The notes: generated by a model not told the origin, from the letters alone. A stretch of DNA of 64,000 bases from CAVVJA01 sp963809815 (GCA_963809815.1 CAWELM010000010.1:248001-312000); one strand, 5' to 3'. Shown: positions 17,350 through 26,381, numbered from the stretch's first letter. Translations and numbers: made by a program.

Positions 17350-18297
17350 ATGTCGCAGATGAAGGCCGCCGTGCTCGTTGAGTTGGGTGCTCCGCCACGC
17401 TTCAGCGACTTTGCCGACCCTGTGCCCGGGGCGGGCCAGATCGTCGTCGACGTCGCGGCTGCCGGCGTGCACCACGTCGATCTGGCCAAGGCCTCCGGAT
17501 CGTTCTACACCGGCCCCCCGCCGGTCCCGTCCGTTGTTGGCTCGGACGGCGTCGGGCGCACCGCCGACGGACACCGGGTCTTCTTCGACGCTCCCGTGTC
17601 TCCATATGGGTCATGGGCGCAACGCGCGCTCGTCCCCGATGCGGAACTGTTCGAGCCGGCCGACGGCGTGAACGACGTGACCGCAGCCGCGCTGGGCAAC
17701 ACCGGTCTGGCCGCCTGGCTCGCGCTGCGCTGGCGCGCGAAACTGCAGCCTGGTGAGTCAGTGCTTGTCCTCGGAACCGGGGCCTTGGGGATGATCGCGG
17801 TTCAGGCGGCCAAGGCACAGGGCGCGGCCTATGTCATCGCCGCCGACCGCGACGCGGGCCGGCTGAAGCTAGCCCGAGAGCGGGGAGCGGACGTCGTGGT
17901 GACCCTCGCTCCAGGGGCAGACCTTCCCGCCGCATTCAGGCAGGCAGCCGGCGAACACGGGATCGACGTGATCGTCGACCCGCTCTGGGGTGAGCCGGCC
18001 ATCGCGGCCATGCAGGCGGCGAGCCAGGGCGCGCGGTATGTGCAGCTCGGCAACTCCGCCGCGTCGACCATCGAGCTGCCGGCTGCGGTAGTTCGCTCGC
18101 GCGCGCTGCACCTCCTGGGCTTCGCGGTCTTCCAGGCCCCCCTTGAGCCGCGGCGCGAGGCCTATCGCGACCTGACCGAGCAAGCAGCCCGGGGGTTGAT
18201 CACCGTCGACACGATCCAGCTGCCGCTCTCCGACGTGGCCAGCGCCTGGGAACAACAGGAACGGGGCGCTCACGGCAAGCTCGTGCTCATCCCGTAG
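17350..18297 (+). CDS. Medium-chain zinc-less alcohol dehydrogenase/quinone oxidoreductase family protein
   Basis: A protein of 315 residues (MSQMKAAVLVELGAPPRFSDF), or 312 from ATG 17359, which sits at better spacing from GGAAG. An N-terminal GroES-like part is followed by a Rossmann nucleotide site VLVLGTGALGMIAVQAAKAQGA near residue 140 and IDVIVDPLWGEPAIAAMQAASQGARYVQLG. Zinc-binding cysteines are lacking, as in quinone oxidoreductase-type members that use NADPH. The substrate is unknown. It is divergent from dinB, with the LexA box between them. Confidence 0.85.
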   Translation: MSQMKAAVLVELGAPPRFSDFADPVPGAGQIVVDVAAAGVHHVDLAKASGSFYTGPPPVPSVVGSDGVGRTADGHRVFFDAPVSPYGSWAQRALVPDAELFEPADGVNDVTAAALGNTGLAAWLALRWRAKLQPGESVLVLGTGALGMIAVQAAKAQGAAYVIAADRDAGRLKLARERGADVVVTLAPGADLPAAFRQAAGEHGIDVIVDPLWGEPAIAAMQAASQGARYVQLGNSAASTIELPAAVVRSRALHLLGFAVFQAPLEPRREAYRDLTEQAARGLITVDTIQLPLSDVASAWEQQERGAHGKLVLIP

Positions 18298-18307
18298 CCA
18301 AGTCGGG

Positions 18308-19237
18308 TCATTGCTGGGGCGGCGCCGGGGGGTCGGTCCCGCGGGACTGGTCGGCGAGAAAGCGCTCGAGCTCGGCGCCGAGCTCATCAGCCGTCGGCAA
18401 GCCGCCCGCGTCGGCCAGCAGCGAGCGATCCTGGCCGTGCAGGTAGGTGTCGTACTGCTCCTCGAGTGCCCGGACCACGGCCTGCAGGTCGTCGCTTTGC
18501 TGGATCTGCTCATCGATGGACAGTCGGGTCTGCGCCGCAGCCGCATCCAGATCAGCCGTGGGCAACCGCAGCCCGGTGCGCGCGCTGATCTCGCGCGCGA
18601 GAGCGGCGGCCGCGCCGGGGTACTCAGTATCGGTCACATACGGCGGCACGGGCGCGGCCATCCCGAGCGCGTCGTGGCCGGCCTGGCCGAGCCGGAACTC
18701 CAGCAAGTGTCCTGCGCTTGCCGGCACGATGATCCCGCCGAGCCACGGACGGTAGCCCTCGAACAGCTCCGGCCGCGAACCGTGCAGGATCACCCGCGTC
18801 GGTCGGGTGTGCGGCAGGTTCATCGGGAACGCGTTGACGCCGACAGTCAGCCGAACGCCGAGTTGGGCGACGATGGAGCGTACGGCCTGGACAAAGCGCT
18901 CCCACAAGACATCCGGTTCAGGGCCGACGAGGAGGAGGAACGCGGTTCCGTCCGCGTCATGCCGCAGGTGGAGCGCGAGCTCCGGCGCGTCGAACGAAGC
19001 CCAGTGATCACGGTCGAAATGTAGGAACGGCCGCCTCGCCCGGTAGTCGTAGAGCAGGTCCACGTCAAACCGGGCAATGATGCGTCCCTCCCCGAGACCG
19101 AGCAGGTGATCGCGGAGGATCTTGACCGTCGCGCCGGCGTCCACGAAGCCGTCCATAGCTTGCAGCAGCACGCTGTCCGTCAGGTCCGGGCGATCCGAGT
19201 CCAGCTCGTACAGGTCCTCCGGTTCCACTGCGGACAT
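18308..19237 (-). CDS. PAC2 family protein
   Basis: A protein of 309 residues from ATG 19237 with GAGGGAG directly upstream. PDLTDSVLLQAMDGFVDAGATVKILRDHLLG, IARFDVDLLYDYRARRP, LLLVGPEPDVLWERFVQAV and VGVNAFPMNLPHTRPTRVILHGS are the conserved segments of the actinobacterial PAC2 (proteasome assembly chaperone 2-like) family. The C-terminus has the helical extension LDAAAAQTRLSIDEQIQQSDDLQAVVRALEEQYD and a proline-rich end. Its partner is unknown; no proteasome gene is nearby. It is convergent with the quinone oxidoreductase gene. Confidence 0.87.
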   Translation of the reverse strand: MSAVEPEDLYELDSDRPDLTDSVLLQAMDGFVDAGATVKILRDHLLGLGEGRIIARFDVDLLYDYRARRPFLHFDRDHWASFDAPELALHLRHDADGTAFLLLVGPEPDVLWERFVQAVRSIVAQLGVRLTVGVNAFPMNLPHTRPTRVILHGSRPELFEGYRPWLGGIIVPASAGHLLEFRLGQAGHDALGMAAPVPPYVTDTEYPGAAAALAREISARTGLRLPTADLDAAAAQTRLSIDEQIQQSDDLQAVVRALEEQYDTYLHGQDRSLLADAGGLPTADELGAELERFLADQSRGTDPPAPPQQ

Positions 19238-19506
19238 CTCCCTCGTTCGATTAGTTCCAGTCAAACATGCGAAGGGTGACCGAGCGACCGCCATGGTGGT
19301 TCACACGGTGCCGCAGGTCACGCCGGAGCGTCGCTTCCCGCGCGCTGGTGGTGCCAGTGGGATTGGTGAGGTACGCAAGTGTGGTCGCCTGTCCCACCGG
19401 TGCACGCGATGCGACGGCCAGGTGCCGGGGATGCGACGCGGCCAGGTCCGGAAAGCAGCTACGATGCGGGCGCGATCGGCGGTTGGCCTCGGGTAGGAGC
19501 ATGCTG

Positions 19507-20508
19507 ATGCAGGCCTGGATAGTCGATACTCCCCGGCCGATCGATGATGGCCCGCTCCGCCGGATCGATCGTGATCGGCCGGAGCCCGGGGCGACGGACG
19601 TCCTGGTCCGGATTTCGTGCTGTGGCGTGTGCCGCACCGACCTGCATCTCGCCGAGGGCGACCTGCCGCCGCGCCGACCTGGCGTCACTCCGGGACACGA
19701 GGTCGTCGGACGCGTCGAGGTGCTGGGTTCGAACGCTGGTCGGTTCTCGGTCGGTGAGCGGGTCGGCGTGCCGTGGCTGGGCTCGGTTGACGGCAGCTGT
19801 CCGTATTGCCGGCGTGGTGCGGAGAACTTGTGTATCGCGCCGACCTTCACCGGCTGGGATCGCGACGGTGGCTACGCCGACTTCTGCGTGGTCGACGAAG
19901 GATTCGCCTACCGGCTGCCGACGACGGTGGACGACGAGCATGCAGCGCCGTTGTTGTGCGCCGGCATCATCGGTTACCGGGCATGGCGATCCGCGGACGT
20001 CCCTATCGGCGGCCGGCTGGGCATCTATGGGTTCGGTGGCAGTGCCCACATCACCGCGCAGATCGCGCTGCACATGGGCCAGCGCGTGCACGTACTCACC
20101 CGGGGCGAGCACAACCAGGAGCTGGCCCGCTCGCTCGGCGTCGACTCCATTGGCGGTGCGACGGACGCGCCGCCGGAACCGCTCGACGGAGCCATCCTGT
20201 TCGCTCCGGCCGGGGAGCTCGTCCCCGTCGCGCTCCGTGCATTGGATCGTGGCGCGACCCTCGCGATTGCCGGGATCTGGCTCTCTGACGTGCCGACGCT
20301 GAACTACGAGCGTGAGCTGTTCGAGGAACGCCGGCTGCGCAGTGTCACGGCGAACACTCGTCAGGATGGGGAGGAGTTCCTGGCACTCGCAGAACGATTC
20401 CGAATTACGCCGACCACCGTCGGCTATCCGATGGATCGGGCGCCGGAGGCCTTGGCCGACCTTGCGCACGGCCGCTTCGGCGGCGCAGCTGTCCTGCACA
20501 ACAGCTAA
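19507..20508 (+). CDS. Zinc-dependent alcohol dehydrogenase family protein
   Basis: A protein of 333 residues from ATG 19507, seven bases after AGGAG; ATG 19501 is in frame but too close to the ribosome site. SCCGVCRTDLHLAEGDLPPRRPGVTPGHEVVGRV carries the catalytic zinc Cys and His. The structural zinc loop reads VDGSCPYCRRGAENLC, so only three of the usual four cysteines are present (Asp replaces the first). A GYGGSAH-type coenzyme site (GIYGFGGSAHITAQIALHMG) follows. Overall it resembles the AdhA/AdhP-like NAD(P) alcohol dehydrogenases with LAHGRFGGAAVL at the end. Confidence 0.88.
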   Translation: MQAWIVDTPRPIDDGPLRRIDRDRPEPGATDVLVRISCCGVCRTDLHLAEGDLPPRRPGVTPGHEVVGRVEVLGSNAGRFSVGERVGVPWLGSVDGSCPYCRRGAENLCIAPTFTGWDRDGGYADFCVVDEGFAYRLPTTVDDEHAAPLLCAGIIGYRAWRSADVPIGGRLGIYGFGGSAHITAQIALHMGQRVHVLTRGEHNQELARSLGVDSIGGATDAPPEPLDGAILFAPAGELVPVALRALDRGATLAIAGIWLSDVPTLNYERELFEERRLRSVTANTRQDGEEFLALAERFRITPTTVGYPMDRAPEALADLAHGRFGGAAVLHNS

Positions 20509-20556
20509 CCGGGATTCCAGCCGAACGACACCAGCTTCTGGGCCGGCAGGCTCAGA

Positions 20557-21639
20557 TCACCACCAGCCCTGCTTTTTGGTCCAGCGCAGCAGGACGCCAC
20601 TGATGGCAGCCATGATGATCAAGACGATGATCAACTGGGTGTAGTTCGTCTGCACGTTGACGATCACGTTCATGCCGTAGACCGACGCGATGGCGGTGAT
20701 GGGCAGCGTCACGGCGGCGAGCACCGCGAGCCGCTCCATCGCGATCATCATCTTGGTGTCATTGCGGGTGCGGTAGAGGTCGATGACGCCGGCGAGGAGT
20801 TCTTGTTCGCTGTCGGTCATGCGGTGCACCCGGCGGAACATGTCTTGCAGGTCGGCCAGTTGCGCCTCGTCGTCGTGGTGGCCGGGGCCGAGCAGTTTCC
20901 GGGCCCGGGCCAGCACCTCCTCCGAATGGGCGGCGGTGGTCCGCACCGACAGCAGCTCATACCGGACCAGGAACATCTCCTCCAACGACTGCTCCGGGTT
21001 GGTCATCTGCCGGCGCAGCACCTTCTGCTCCACCTCAGCCACCCGCACCGCCACGTCCTGCACCAACAGCCGCTGCCGCAACGCCATCAACGACACCAAC
21101 GCATGCGTCAACTCCACCGGAGTCCGCGGCGCGATCCGGCCCGCCCCGATCCGGGCCACCGTCTCCTCAACCTCCGACACCCCCTCCACCGCAGCCACCG
21201 ACGCCTCATCCCGCTTATGCACCGTCACCACAAACCGATCCCCGACAAACAAATCCAACTCCACCAACCGGGTCTCCCCCCGCCCCAACACCACCGGCCG
21301 GTGCAACACCATGAACACATGATCCCGATACCCATGCACCATCGGCATGTGATTACGCACCCGGCAGTACTCCCGCGCCACCGGATGCAACCCCAACTCC
21401 CCCGCCAACAACCCATCCAACTGCGACGTCCACACCGGCACGTCCAACCACAAAAACCCGTCCTCCCGCTTCACCAACACCGGAATCTCCTCCACCGGCG
21501 CCTCCACCACCCCACCATCAGCAACAAACCGAACCGCTAGCGCGTCCGTCGCCGGCGGCGGAGCAGCGTGGTCACCGTCATGCGTGCCCGCGATGGGGGG
21601 CGGAAGGTGTCGGAGGTGCTCGGCATGATCCCAGGACAT
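20557..21639 (-). CDS. corA: CorA-type magnesium/cobalt transporter
   Basis: A protein of 360 residues. A large soluble N-terminal part (FLWLDVPVWTSQLDGLLAGELGLHPVAREYC, ELDLFVGDRFVVTVHKRD) leads through a long helix to two C-terminal membrane segments, LAVLAAVTLPITAIASVYGMNV and YTQLIIVLIIMAAISGVLLRW. The YGMNV motif that lines the pore entrance is present between them. It would mediate Mg2+ uptake as a pentamer in the membrane. An unusual proline- and His-rich N-terminus (LPPPIAGTHDGDHAAPPPATD) precedes the domain. It is convergent with the ADH gene. Confidence 0.92.
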   Translation of the reverse strand: MSWDHAEHLRHLPPPIAGTHDGDHAAPPPATDALAVRFVADGGVVEAPVEEIPVLVKREDGFLWLDVPVWTSQLDGLLAGELGLHPVAREYCRVRNHMPMVHGYRDHVFMVLHRPVVLGRGETRLVELDLFVGDRFVVTVHKRDEASVAAVEGVSEVEETVARIGAGRIAPRTPVELTHALVSLMALRQRLLVQDVAVRVAEVEQKVLRRQMTNPEQSLEEMFLVRYELLSVRTTAAHSEEVLARARKLLGPGHHDDEAQLADLQDMFRRVHRMTDSEQELLAGVIDLYRTRNDTKMMIAMERLAVLAAVTLPITAIASVYGMNVIVNVQTNYTQLIIVLIIMAAISGVLLRWTKKQGWW

Positions 21640-22258
21640 GACCCAGTGTTAGCAGCCGCATGCGATAACTAGCAAACGTGACCGGAATCCCTCGCCAGAA
21701 ATGGACATTCCGGCTTGTGGCGTGGGCACCCGATAGCGGACGTTAGCGAGCGTTAGCAGACGTTCGGGACGTGGGCCGGTCATCTCCCTGTCGCGCGGCG
21801 AGCCCAGGCATGCAGTCGGCGCAGCCAGCCAGGGAGGGTCAGGGCATCGTCGTCGTCCTGCACGTCATGCTGAGGTCAGGCGCTGTCGAGTTGTCCTTTA
21901 CGAGGCTGAGGATTCTCGATCGATCTCAGCGCCTGACAGCGGATTGACAGGCTGTCGTCAGCCAGTCGAGGCGACATGCCTGCTGATCGCTCGTCGCCCA
22001 GACACGACGGCGGGAAGGGGCATCGTGGGGAGTGCGTCGTGCCGTGCCGCACGCCCTGCATGGGCCGGCCTGGTCGGCACCGCCGGGCCTGCGTGACCGC
22101 CCAGCCGGATACCCAGTGCGGCGTGTCCGTCGCCGTGGGTAGCGTCACAAACGCATCGTTTGGGCGGCAATGGCGCGCATGATGAAAATACGCCTGCTTG
22201 ATATCCCAAGCAATCGCTTGGTCCGTGGGCGTTGCCGCAGGAAGCAGGAGAAGCACAG
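21640..22258. other. Long intergenic region before the phasin-like gene
   Basis: 619 bases with no convincing gene on either strand. It holds short reiterated GACGTTAGCGAGCGTTAGCAG-like units at about 21733-21763 and a long-range inverted repeat at 21875-21937. A promoter for the downstream gene is expected just before 22259, but no clear -35/-10 pair stands out. Confidence 0.5.
21875..21937. repeat. Inverted repeat, 11-bp arms with 41-base loop
   Basis: GTCAGGCGCTG at 21875-21885 pairs perfectly with CAGCGCCTGAC at 21927-21937. The loop is 41 bases. It may be a stem-loop of a leader or small RNA; the function is unknown. Confidence 0.5.
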
Positions 22259-22822
22259 ATGACCGTTCAAGACCAGTATGTTAACGGTGCGAGGAGTGCC
22301 CGGATCGCTTTTACCGACGCAGCCACATCGTTGACCGGCAGCATCAAGGACGCCGCCACCCAAGTACCGACCCCCTTTGCGATGGTTAACGCCACGGCGC
22401 GGATCACCCAATCGGTCACCCTCGCTCGGCAGTTGCAGCAGGCCAACCTCGAATACGCGGTGAACCTGCTCCGCGCCGTCAGCGTCGCCGGTGACGCGGC
22501 TGGCCAATACCTCGACAGCCTCGGTTCAGTGCTTCGCAATCAGGTCAACGCTATGAGCGACAGCGTGCACGAGCAGGTCAACAAGACCGACCAGATCGTC
22601 CAGGAACAGGCCGAGCGAGCCGAGCAGGCCGAACGCGACGAGGTCCGTCAGGCCCGCGCCGCCGAACGGCGCGAGGCCCGCCAGGCCCAGCAGACCGCCC
22701 GCCAGCGTTACGAAGGCAAGACCAAGACCGAACTGGCCGACGAACTCAGCACCCGAGACCTCCCCAAGACCGGCAACCTCGACGAACTCATCGACCGGCT
22801 CGTCGACGCCGACACCAAGTAG
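22259..22822 (+). CDS. Phasin-like helical protein with C-terminal SAP-type motif
   Basis: A protein of 187 residues from ATG 22259 with AGGAG eight bases upstream. The first 110 residues are an amphipathic helical region (AFTDAATSLTGSIKDAATQVPTPFAMVNATARITQSVTLARQLQQANLEYAVNLLRA) resembling phasin or granule-associated proteins. A highly charged helix follows (QAERAEQAERDEVRQARAAERREARQAQQTARQRYEG). The last 35 residues, KTELADELSTRDLPKTGNLDELIDRLVDAD, fit the SAP/Rho-N helix-extended-helix motif that binds nucleic acids. It might link storage granules or a coat to the nucleoid. The phasin assignment is by pattern only. Confidence 0.65.
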   Translation: MTVQDQYVNGARSARIAFTDAATSLTGSIKDAATQVPTPFAMVNATARITQSVTLARQLQQANLEYAVNLLRAVSVAGDAAGQYLDSLGSVLRNQVNAMSDSVHEQVNKTDQIVQEQAERAEQAERDEVRQARAAERREARQAQQTARQRYEGKTKTELADELSTRDLPKTGNLDELIDRLVDADTK

Positions 22823-23125
22823 GCAACCTCCTACCGCACAGCACCACGCCTGCTGCGCCTTCCCAGCGAACGAACAGCAGGCGTGGGCGTGCCCGGCGAG
22901 CCAACAGATCGGCTGACCCGAACTGGCAGTGCTGCGGCGCCAACCGATCGAGACGCCCTCGACCGCACCGGTTGGGGGCGCTCTCATACGTCGCCGCGCG
23001 TCAGCCTGTCATTTCCCTGTCGGAACGCTCGATGATCTTGTCTGGGACATTCCCGGCGCACTAGAGGCCAGCATTTCTGCGGGGTCCATGGTTTTTGTCG
23101 GTGGATCTCGTCATGATCCCAGGTC
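22823..23125. other. Intergenic stretch between phasin-like gene and glycosylase gene
   Basis: It contains the terminator hairpin at 22845-22885 and, at its end, the palindrome that overlaps the start of the glycosylase gene (23104-23136). I see no gene in the remainder. Confidence 0.5.
22845..22885. terminator. Hairpin terminator after the phasin-like gene
   Basis: Perfect 11-base arms CACGCCTGCTG (22845-22855) and CAGCAGGCGTG (22875-22885) with a 19-base loop, 25 bases after the stop codon. It lacks a U-tract, as is usual for actinobacterial terminators. Confidence 0.65.
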
Positions 23126-23136
23126 ATGACGAGATC
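23104..23136. promoter_or_regulatory. Perfect palindrome overlapping the start of the AlkA-like gene
   Basis: GATCTCGTCATGA (23104-23116) and TCATGACGAGATC (23124-23136) are perfect 13-base arms around a 7-base centre. The ATG of the downstream gene (23126) lies inside the right arm. It could be an operator, or an RNA hairpin that hides the start codon. Confidence 0.5.
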
Positions 23137-24031
23137 GTTCCTCATCCGGCCGCTCGGCGCCTTCTCGCTGCGCGAATCAGCCGTGTTCGAGTTTGGTCAG
23201 CGGATGCCAGTCGGCCAGCGGGCGGCCTCGGCCGACGACGGTTTCGATGGTGTCATGCGCCTGGCATTCTGCCTCGACGGCTACACCGACCAGGTTGGCG
23301 TAGAGCTCCGGCAGGACGACGCGGGCGTGCGTGGTGTCGTCCACGGCGCCGGTGATCTGGACGCGGTCCGACGGCAGGTGGCCCGCTGTCTCTCGCTCGA
23401 CCACGACGGTCGCGACTTCGAAACGGTGGGCCGCCGGGATCCGGTGATCGGGCGGTTGCAGCAAGCGGCACCGGGGCTCCGTCCACCGCTGTTCTATTCG
23501 CCCTACGAGGCGGCGGCCTGGTCGGTTCTGAGTGCTCGGCGCCCCGCCGCGCAGACCGCTCAAGTGCGGACGCGGCTCAGCCGGACCTGGGGCCGGACCT
23601 TTGAGCTGGCTGGTGAACCGCTCGCGGCGCTGCCCACGCCGCGCCAGTTGCTGGAAGTAACGGACTTTCCCGGCATTCCATCCGACCGCATCAAGCAGTT
23701 GCACGGTGTTGCGCAGGCCGCGCTGCGGGGGCTGCTGGATGCCGACCGGCTGCTCCGGCTCGGTCCGGTCGTCGCGGCGAGCGAGGTGCAGCGGATCAAG
23801 GGCATCGGGCCGTTCTACGCCAGCCTCATCGTCGTTCGGGGTACCGGATTTACCGATGTGCTGGTGCCGGACGAGTCGCGGTCGCTCGACCTTATCCGGC
23901 AGCTCTACGGATTGGCGGACCTGCCGTCACCGGGGGAGCTCGAGGAGCTGGCCGAGCCGTGGCGCCCATTCCGAACGTGGTGCACCGTGCTCATCCGAGC
24001 CGCCGGCCATCGGGTGCTGGCCTCCTCATGA
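23126..24031 (+). CDS. DNA-3-methyladenine glycosylase 2 family protein (AlkA-like)
   Basis: A protein of 301 residues. The N-terminal part, RSFLIRPLGAFSLRESAVFEFGQRMPV and the following beta strands, resembles the AlkA N-terminal domain. The C-terminal HhH-GPD part includes YSPYEAAAWSVLSARRP, VTDFPGIPSDRIKQLHGVAQAALRG and the hairpin IKGIGPFYASLIVVRGTGFTDVLVPDES, whose Asp is at the catalytic position. It would excise alkylated bases from DNA. The start lies in a strong palindrome. Its end overlaps the convergent E1 gene by 41 bases. Confidence 0.83.
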   Translation: MTRSFLIRPLGAFSLRESAVFEFGQRMPVGQRAASADDGFDGVMRLAFCLDGYTDQVGVELRQDDAGVRGVVHGAGDLDAVRRQVARCLSLDHDGRDFETVGRRDPVIGRLQQAAPGLRPPLFYSPYEAAAWSVLSARRPAAQTAQVRTRLSRTWGRTFELAGEPLAALPTPRQLLEVTDFPGIPSDRIKQLHGVAQAALRGLLDADRLLRLGPVVAASEVQRIKGIGPFYASLIVVRGTGFTDVLVPDESRSLDLIRQLYGLADLPSPGELEELAEPWRPFRTWCTVLIRAAGHRVLASS

Positions 24032-26219
24032 TGAGGTTCCGGGCCGCGCGGTCGATGGCGGCTTCGTCCAGCAACACGGTGGTCGCGGCATCCCCGAGCG
24101 GGATGAAGCTGTCCATGCTGGATACCCGGGTGATCGGGCCGTCGAAGCCGGCTTCGACAAGAGCGGTGACGACGCCCTCGCCGACGCCGCCGGAATGCCG
24201 GGTCTCGTCGGCTACCAGTACTCGCCCGGTGGCCATGGACTCGCGCACGATGTCGGCGATCGGCAGGGGCGCGACGAACCGTAGATCGACGACGCGGGCG
24301 CCGATGCCGTACTCCTTCAGGCGCGTGGCAACTCGCAGGCTCATGCGCAGCCCGTTGCCGAAGGTGAGGATGGTGAGATCCATGCCATCGCCATAGACGC
24401 GGGCGGACCCGATCGGGATGTGCGCGTCCGTGTCGTCGGGTGGTGGGTATTCGCCCAGCCAGCCGCGGTCGCCGGCGCGATGCAGGTCCCGCTGGTGGTA
24501 GAGCGCGATGGGTTCGAGTACGACGCTGACCTGACCATCGCTCTCGGCTGCAGCGAGCAGCGTTCGTAGCAGCGGAGGCGCGTCGTCGGGGCGGGCCGGT
24601 ACGGCGACAACGAGGCCAGGGATATCCCGCAGCACGGCGATGGCGTTGTCGTTGTGGAAGTGGCCCCCGAAGCCCTTCTGGTAGGCCAGGCCGGCGATCC
24701 GCACCACCATCGGGTTGGTATAGGCGCCGTCGGAGAAGAACCGGAGGCTGGCCGCTTCACCCCGGAGCTGGTCTTCGGCGTTGTGCACGTAGGCGAGGTA
24801 CTGGATCTCGGGGACCGGGAGCAGGCCGCTGACGCCAAGCCCCAGACCGAGGCCGAGGATGGCCTGCTCGTCCAACGGAGTGTCGAAAACCCGCGTCGCG
24901 CGGAAGCGCTGCTGCAGGCCGCGCGTGACCCCGTAGACACCGCCCTTGCGGCCGACGTCCTCGCCGAACACGACGAGTCCCGGGCGCGCGGCGAGCTCGT
25001 CGGTGAGGGCGGCGTTGATCGCCTGAGCCAGGGTCAGCGGACCGGCGTGCTCCGGCAGCCGGCCGTTGAACACCTGCTCTCGCAGCTCGTCGGGGACAGT
25101 TCGAATCGCCAACGCCCTGATCGTCTCCGGGCGTCGCGGCGCGAGCGGGGCGACGACAGCGGTGGCGGAGGTCAGCCGAGGCGGGTCGTGCAGGCTCTCG
25201 GCGATCTGCTCGACCAGGGCGCCGATCTCGTCGTAGCGAGCCAGCAGATCGATCCCGTGATCCGACGCGATCCGTCGCCCCAGCGAGACCAGCGGGTCGC
25301 GCGAGCGATCGGCGGCCATCTCCCGGACGCCGCGGTACCCACTCTCGACGTCCGTGCCGGCGTGGCCGAGATACCGGACCGTGCGCAGGTGCAGGAACAC
25401 GGGCTGGCGGGTGGCTCGGATGCGCTCGACAGCGGCCGCGGCGACCTGCTCGAGCTCCGCGCTGTCCTCGCCGTCGGCGGCGACGTACTCGATCCCCGGC
25501 CGGTGGGCGGCGGCGGCAACCCAACCGGATGGCGTACGCACCGAAATCCCGAATCCGTTGTCCTCGCAGACGAACAGCACCGGGACGCCAAGCCCGAGGC
25601 GTACGCAATAGCCCGCCGTGTTAAGCGCTCCGGCGGCAGTGGAATGGTTCAGGCTGGCATCGCCGAAGCTGGTGACCACGACAGCGTCGTCCGGCCACCG
25701 GGCATCGACTCCGATCCGCCGCGCCCGTTCGATGGCGAACGCCACGCCAACGGCACGGGGCAGATGCGAGGCGATGGTCGAGGTCTGCGGAATGATCGAC
25801 AGGTCCGGGTGCCCGAACACCTTGTGCCGCCCGCCCGAGGCAGGGTCGGCCACCGCCCCAGCGACGCCGAGCAGCACGTCCCGCAGACCGTCGGCCAGCT
25901 TCCGACCGGCCTGCATCGACCGCGCCAGGTAGAACGCACCCGATCGGTAGTGCAACAGTGCGGGATCCGACGTCCGGAGGGCCAGGGCAACTACGGCGTT
26001 CGACTCGTGCCCCGCCGACCCGATCGTGTAGAAACCTTGCCCGCGCTCGCGCATTCGTCGAGCGTGAATGTCGAGCTGGCGGCTGCCAGCCATGGCGTCG
26101 AACAGGCCCAGCAGGGTTTCGGGCGCCGCCGACGTTCCGTGCCCATGGCCGAGATCCTCGAGTTGGGACCGGACTTGGGCGTCGAGCTCATCGTGCGGCT
26201 GCGTCACGGCCTCGATCAT
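23991..26219 (-). CDS. Fused E1 alpha/beta 2-oxoacid dehydrogenase (branched-chain/TPP-dependent)
   Basis: A protein of 742 residues from ATG 26219. The first half is an E1 alpha domain: QGFYTIGSAGHESNAVVALAL, LLHYRSGAFYLARSMQAG, the TPP/Mg site GDASLNHSTAAGALNTAGY, and FVCEDNGFGISVRTP. The second half is an E1 beta domain: TLAQAINAALTDELAARPGLVVFGEDVGRKGGVYGVTRGLQQRF, TPLDEQAILGLGLGLGVSGLLPVPEIQYLAYVHNAEDQLRGEAAS and KGFGGHFHNDNAIAVLRDIPGLVVAVPA, ending in VLVADETRHSGGVGEGVV. It would decarboxylate a 2-oxoacid and pass the acyl group to an E2 lipoyl protein encoded elsewhere. A longer frame upstream to 26672 is not coding. It is divergent from ctaD. Confidence 0.88.
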   Translation of the reverse strand: MIEAVTQPHDELDAQVRSQLEDLGHGHGTSAAPETLLGLFDAMAGSRQLDIHARRMRERGQGFYTIGSAGHESNAVVALALRTSDPALLHYRSGAFYLARSMQAGRKLADGLRDVLLGVAGAVADPASGGRHKVFGHPDLSIIPQTSTIASHLPRAVGVAFAIERARRIGVDARWPDDAVVVTSFGDASLNHSTAAGALNTAGYCVRLGLGVPVLFVCEDNGFGISVRTPSGWVAAAAHRPGIEYVAADGEDSAELEQVAAAAVERIRATRQPVFLHLRTVRYLGHAGTDVESGYRGVREMAADRSRDPLVSLGRRIASDHGIDLLARYDEIGALVEQIAESLHDPPRLTSATAVVAPLAPRRPETIRALAIRTVPDELREQVFNGRLPEHAGPLTLAQAINAALTDELAARPGLVVFGEDVGRKGGVYGVTRGLQQRFRATRVFDTPLDEQAILGLGLGLGVSGLLPVPEIQYLAYVHNAEDQLRGEAASLRFFSDGAYTNPMVVRIAGLAYQKGFGGHFHNDNAIAVLRDIPGLVVAVPARPDDAPPLLRTLLAAAESDGQVSVVLEPIALYHQRDLHRAGDRGWLGEYPPPDDTDAHIPIGSARVYGDGMDLTILTFGNGLRMSLRVATRLKEYGIGARVVDLRFVAPLPIADIVRESMATGRVLVADETRHSGGVGEGVVTALVEAGFDGPITRVSSMDSFIPLGDAATTVLLDEAAIDRAARNLIMRRPAPDGRRLG

Positions 26220-26381
26220 GCCCGCTGCCCGCGGCCGGCGACGGGGAGCTGGCGCCAAAGCTGCCAATAATGGCGATCCGGGTGCCGCGGCGGGGTCGCT
26301 GGTGGCTATTCTAAATCCGGCGGCGGGGCGCACCCGCCCGCCGACGTCCGGACCGTCTGGCAAACCCGAGCGGGAGGCACG

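Noticed and set aside
20803..21540. A 245-codon + strand frame rich in His, Gln and Leu opposite corA
   Set aside because: It is an antisense shadow created by GC-rich third positions of corA.
23018..23060. Possible further copy of the TGATCTTGGA element (GATGATCTTG at about 23031)
   Set aside because: Only a ten-base left arm is present; no complementary arm or similar interior follows.
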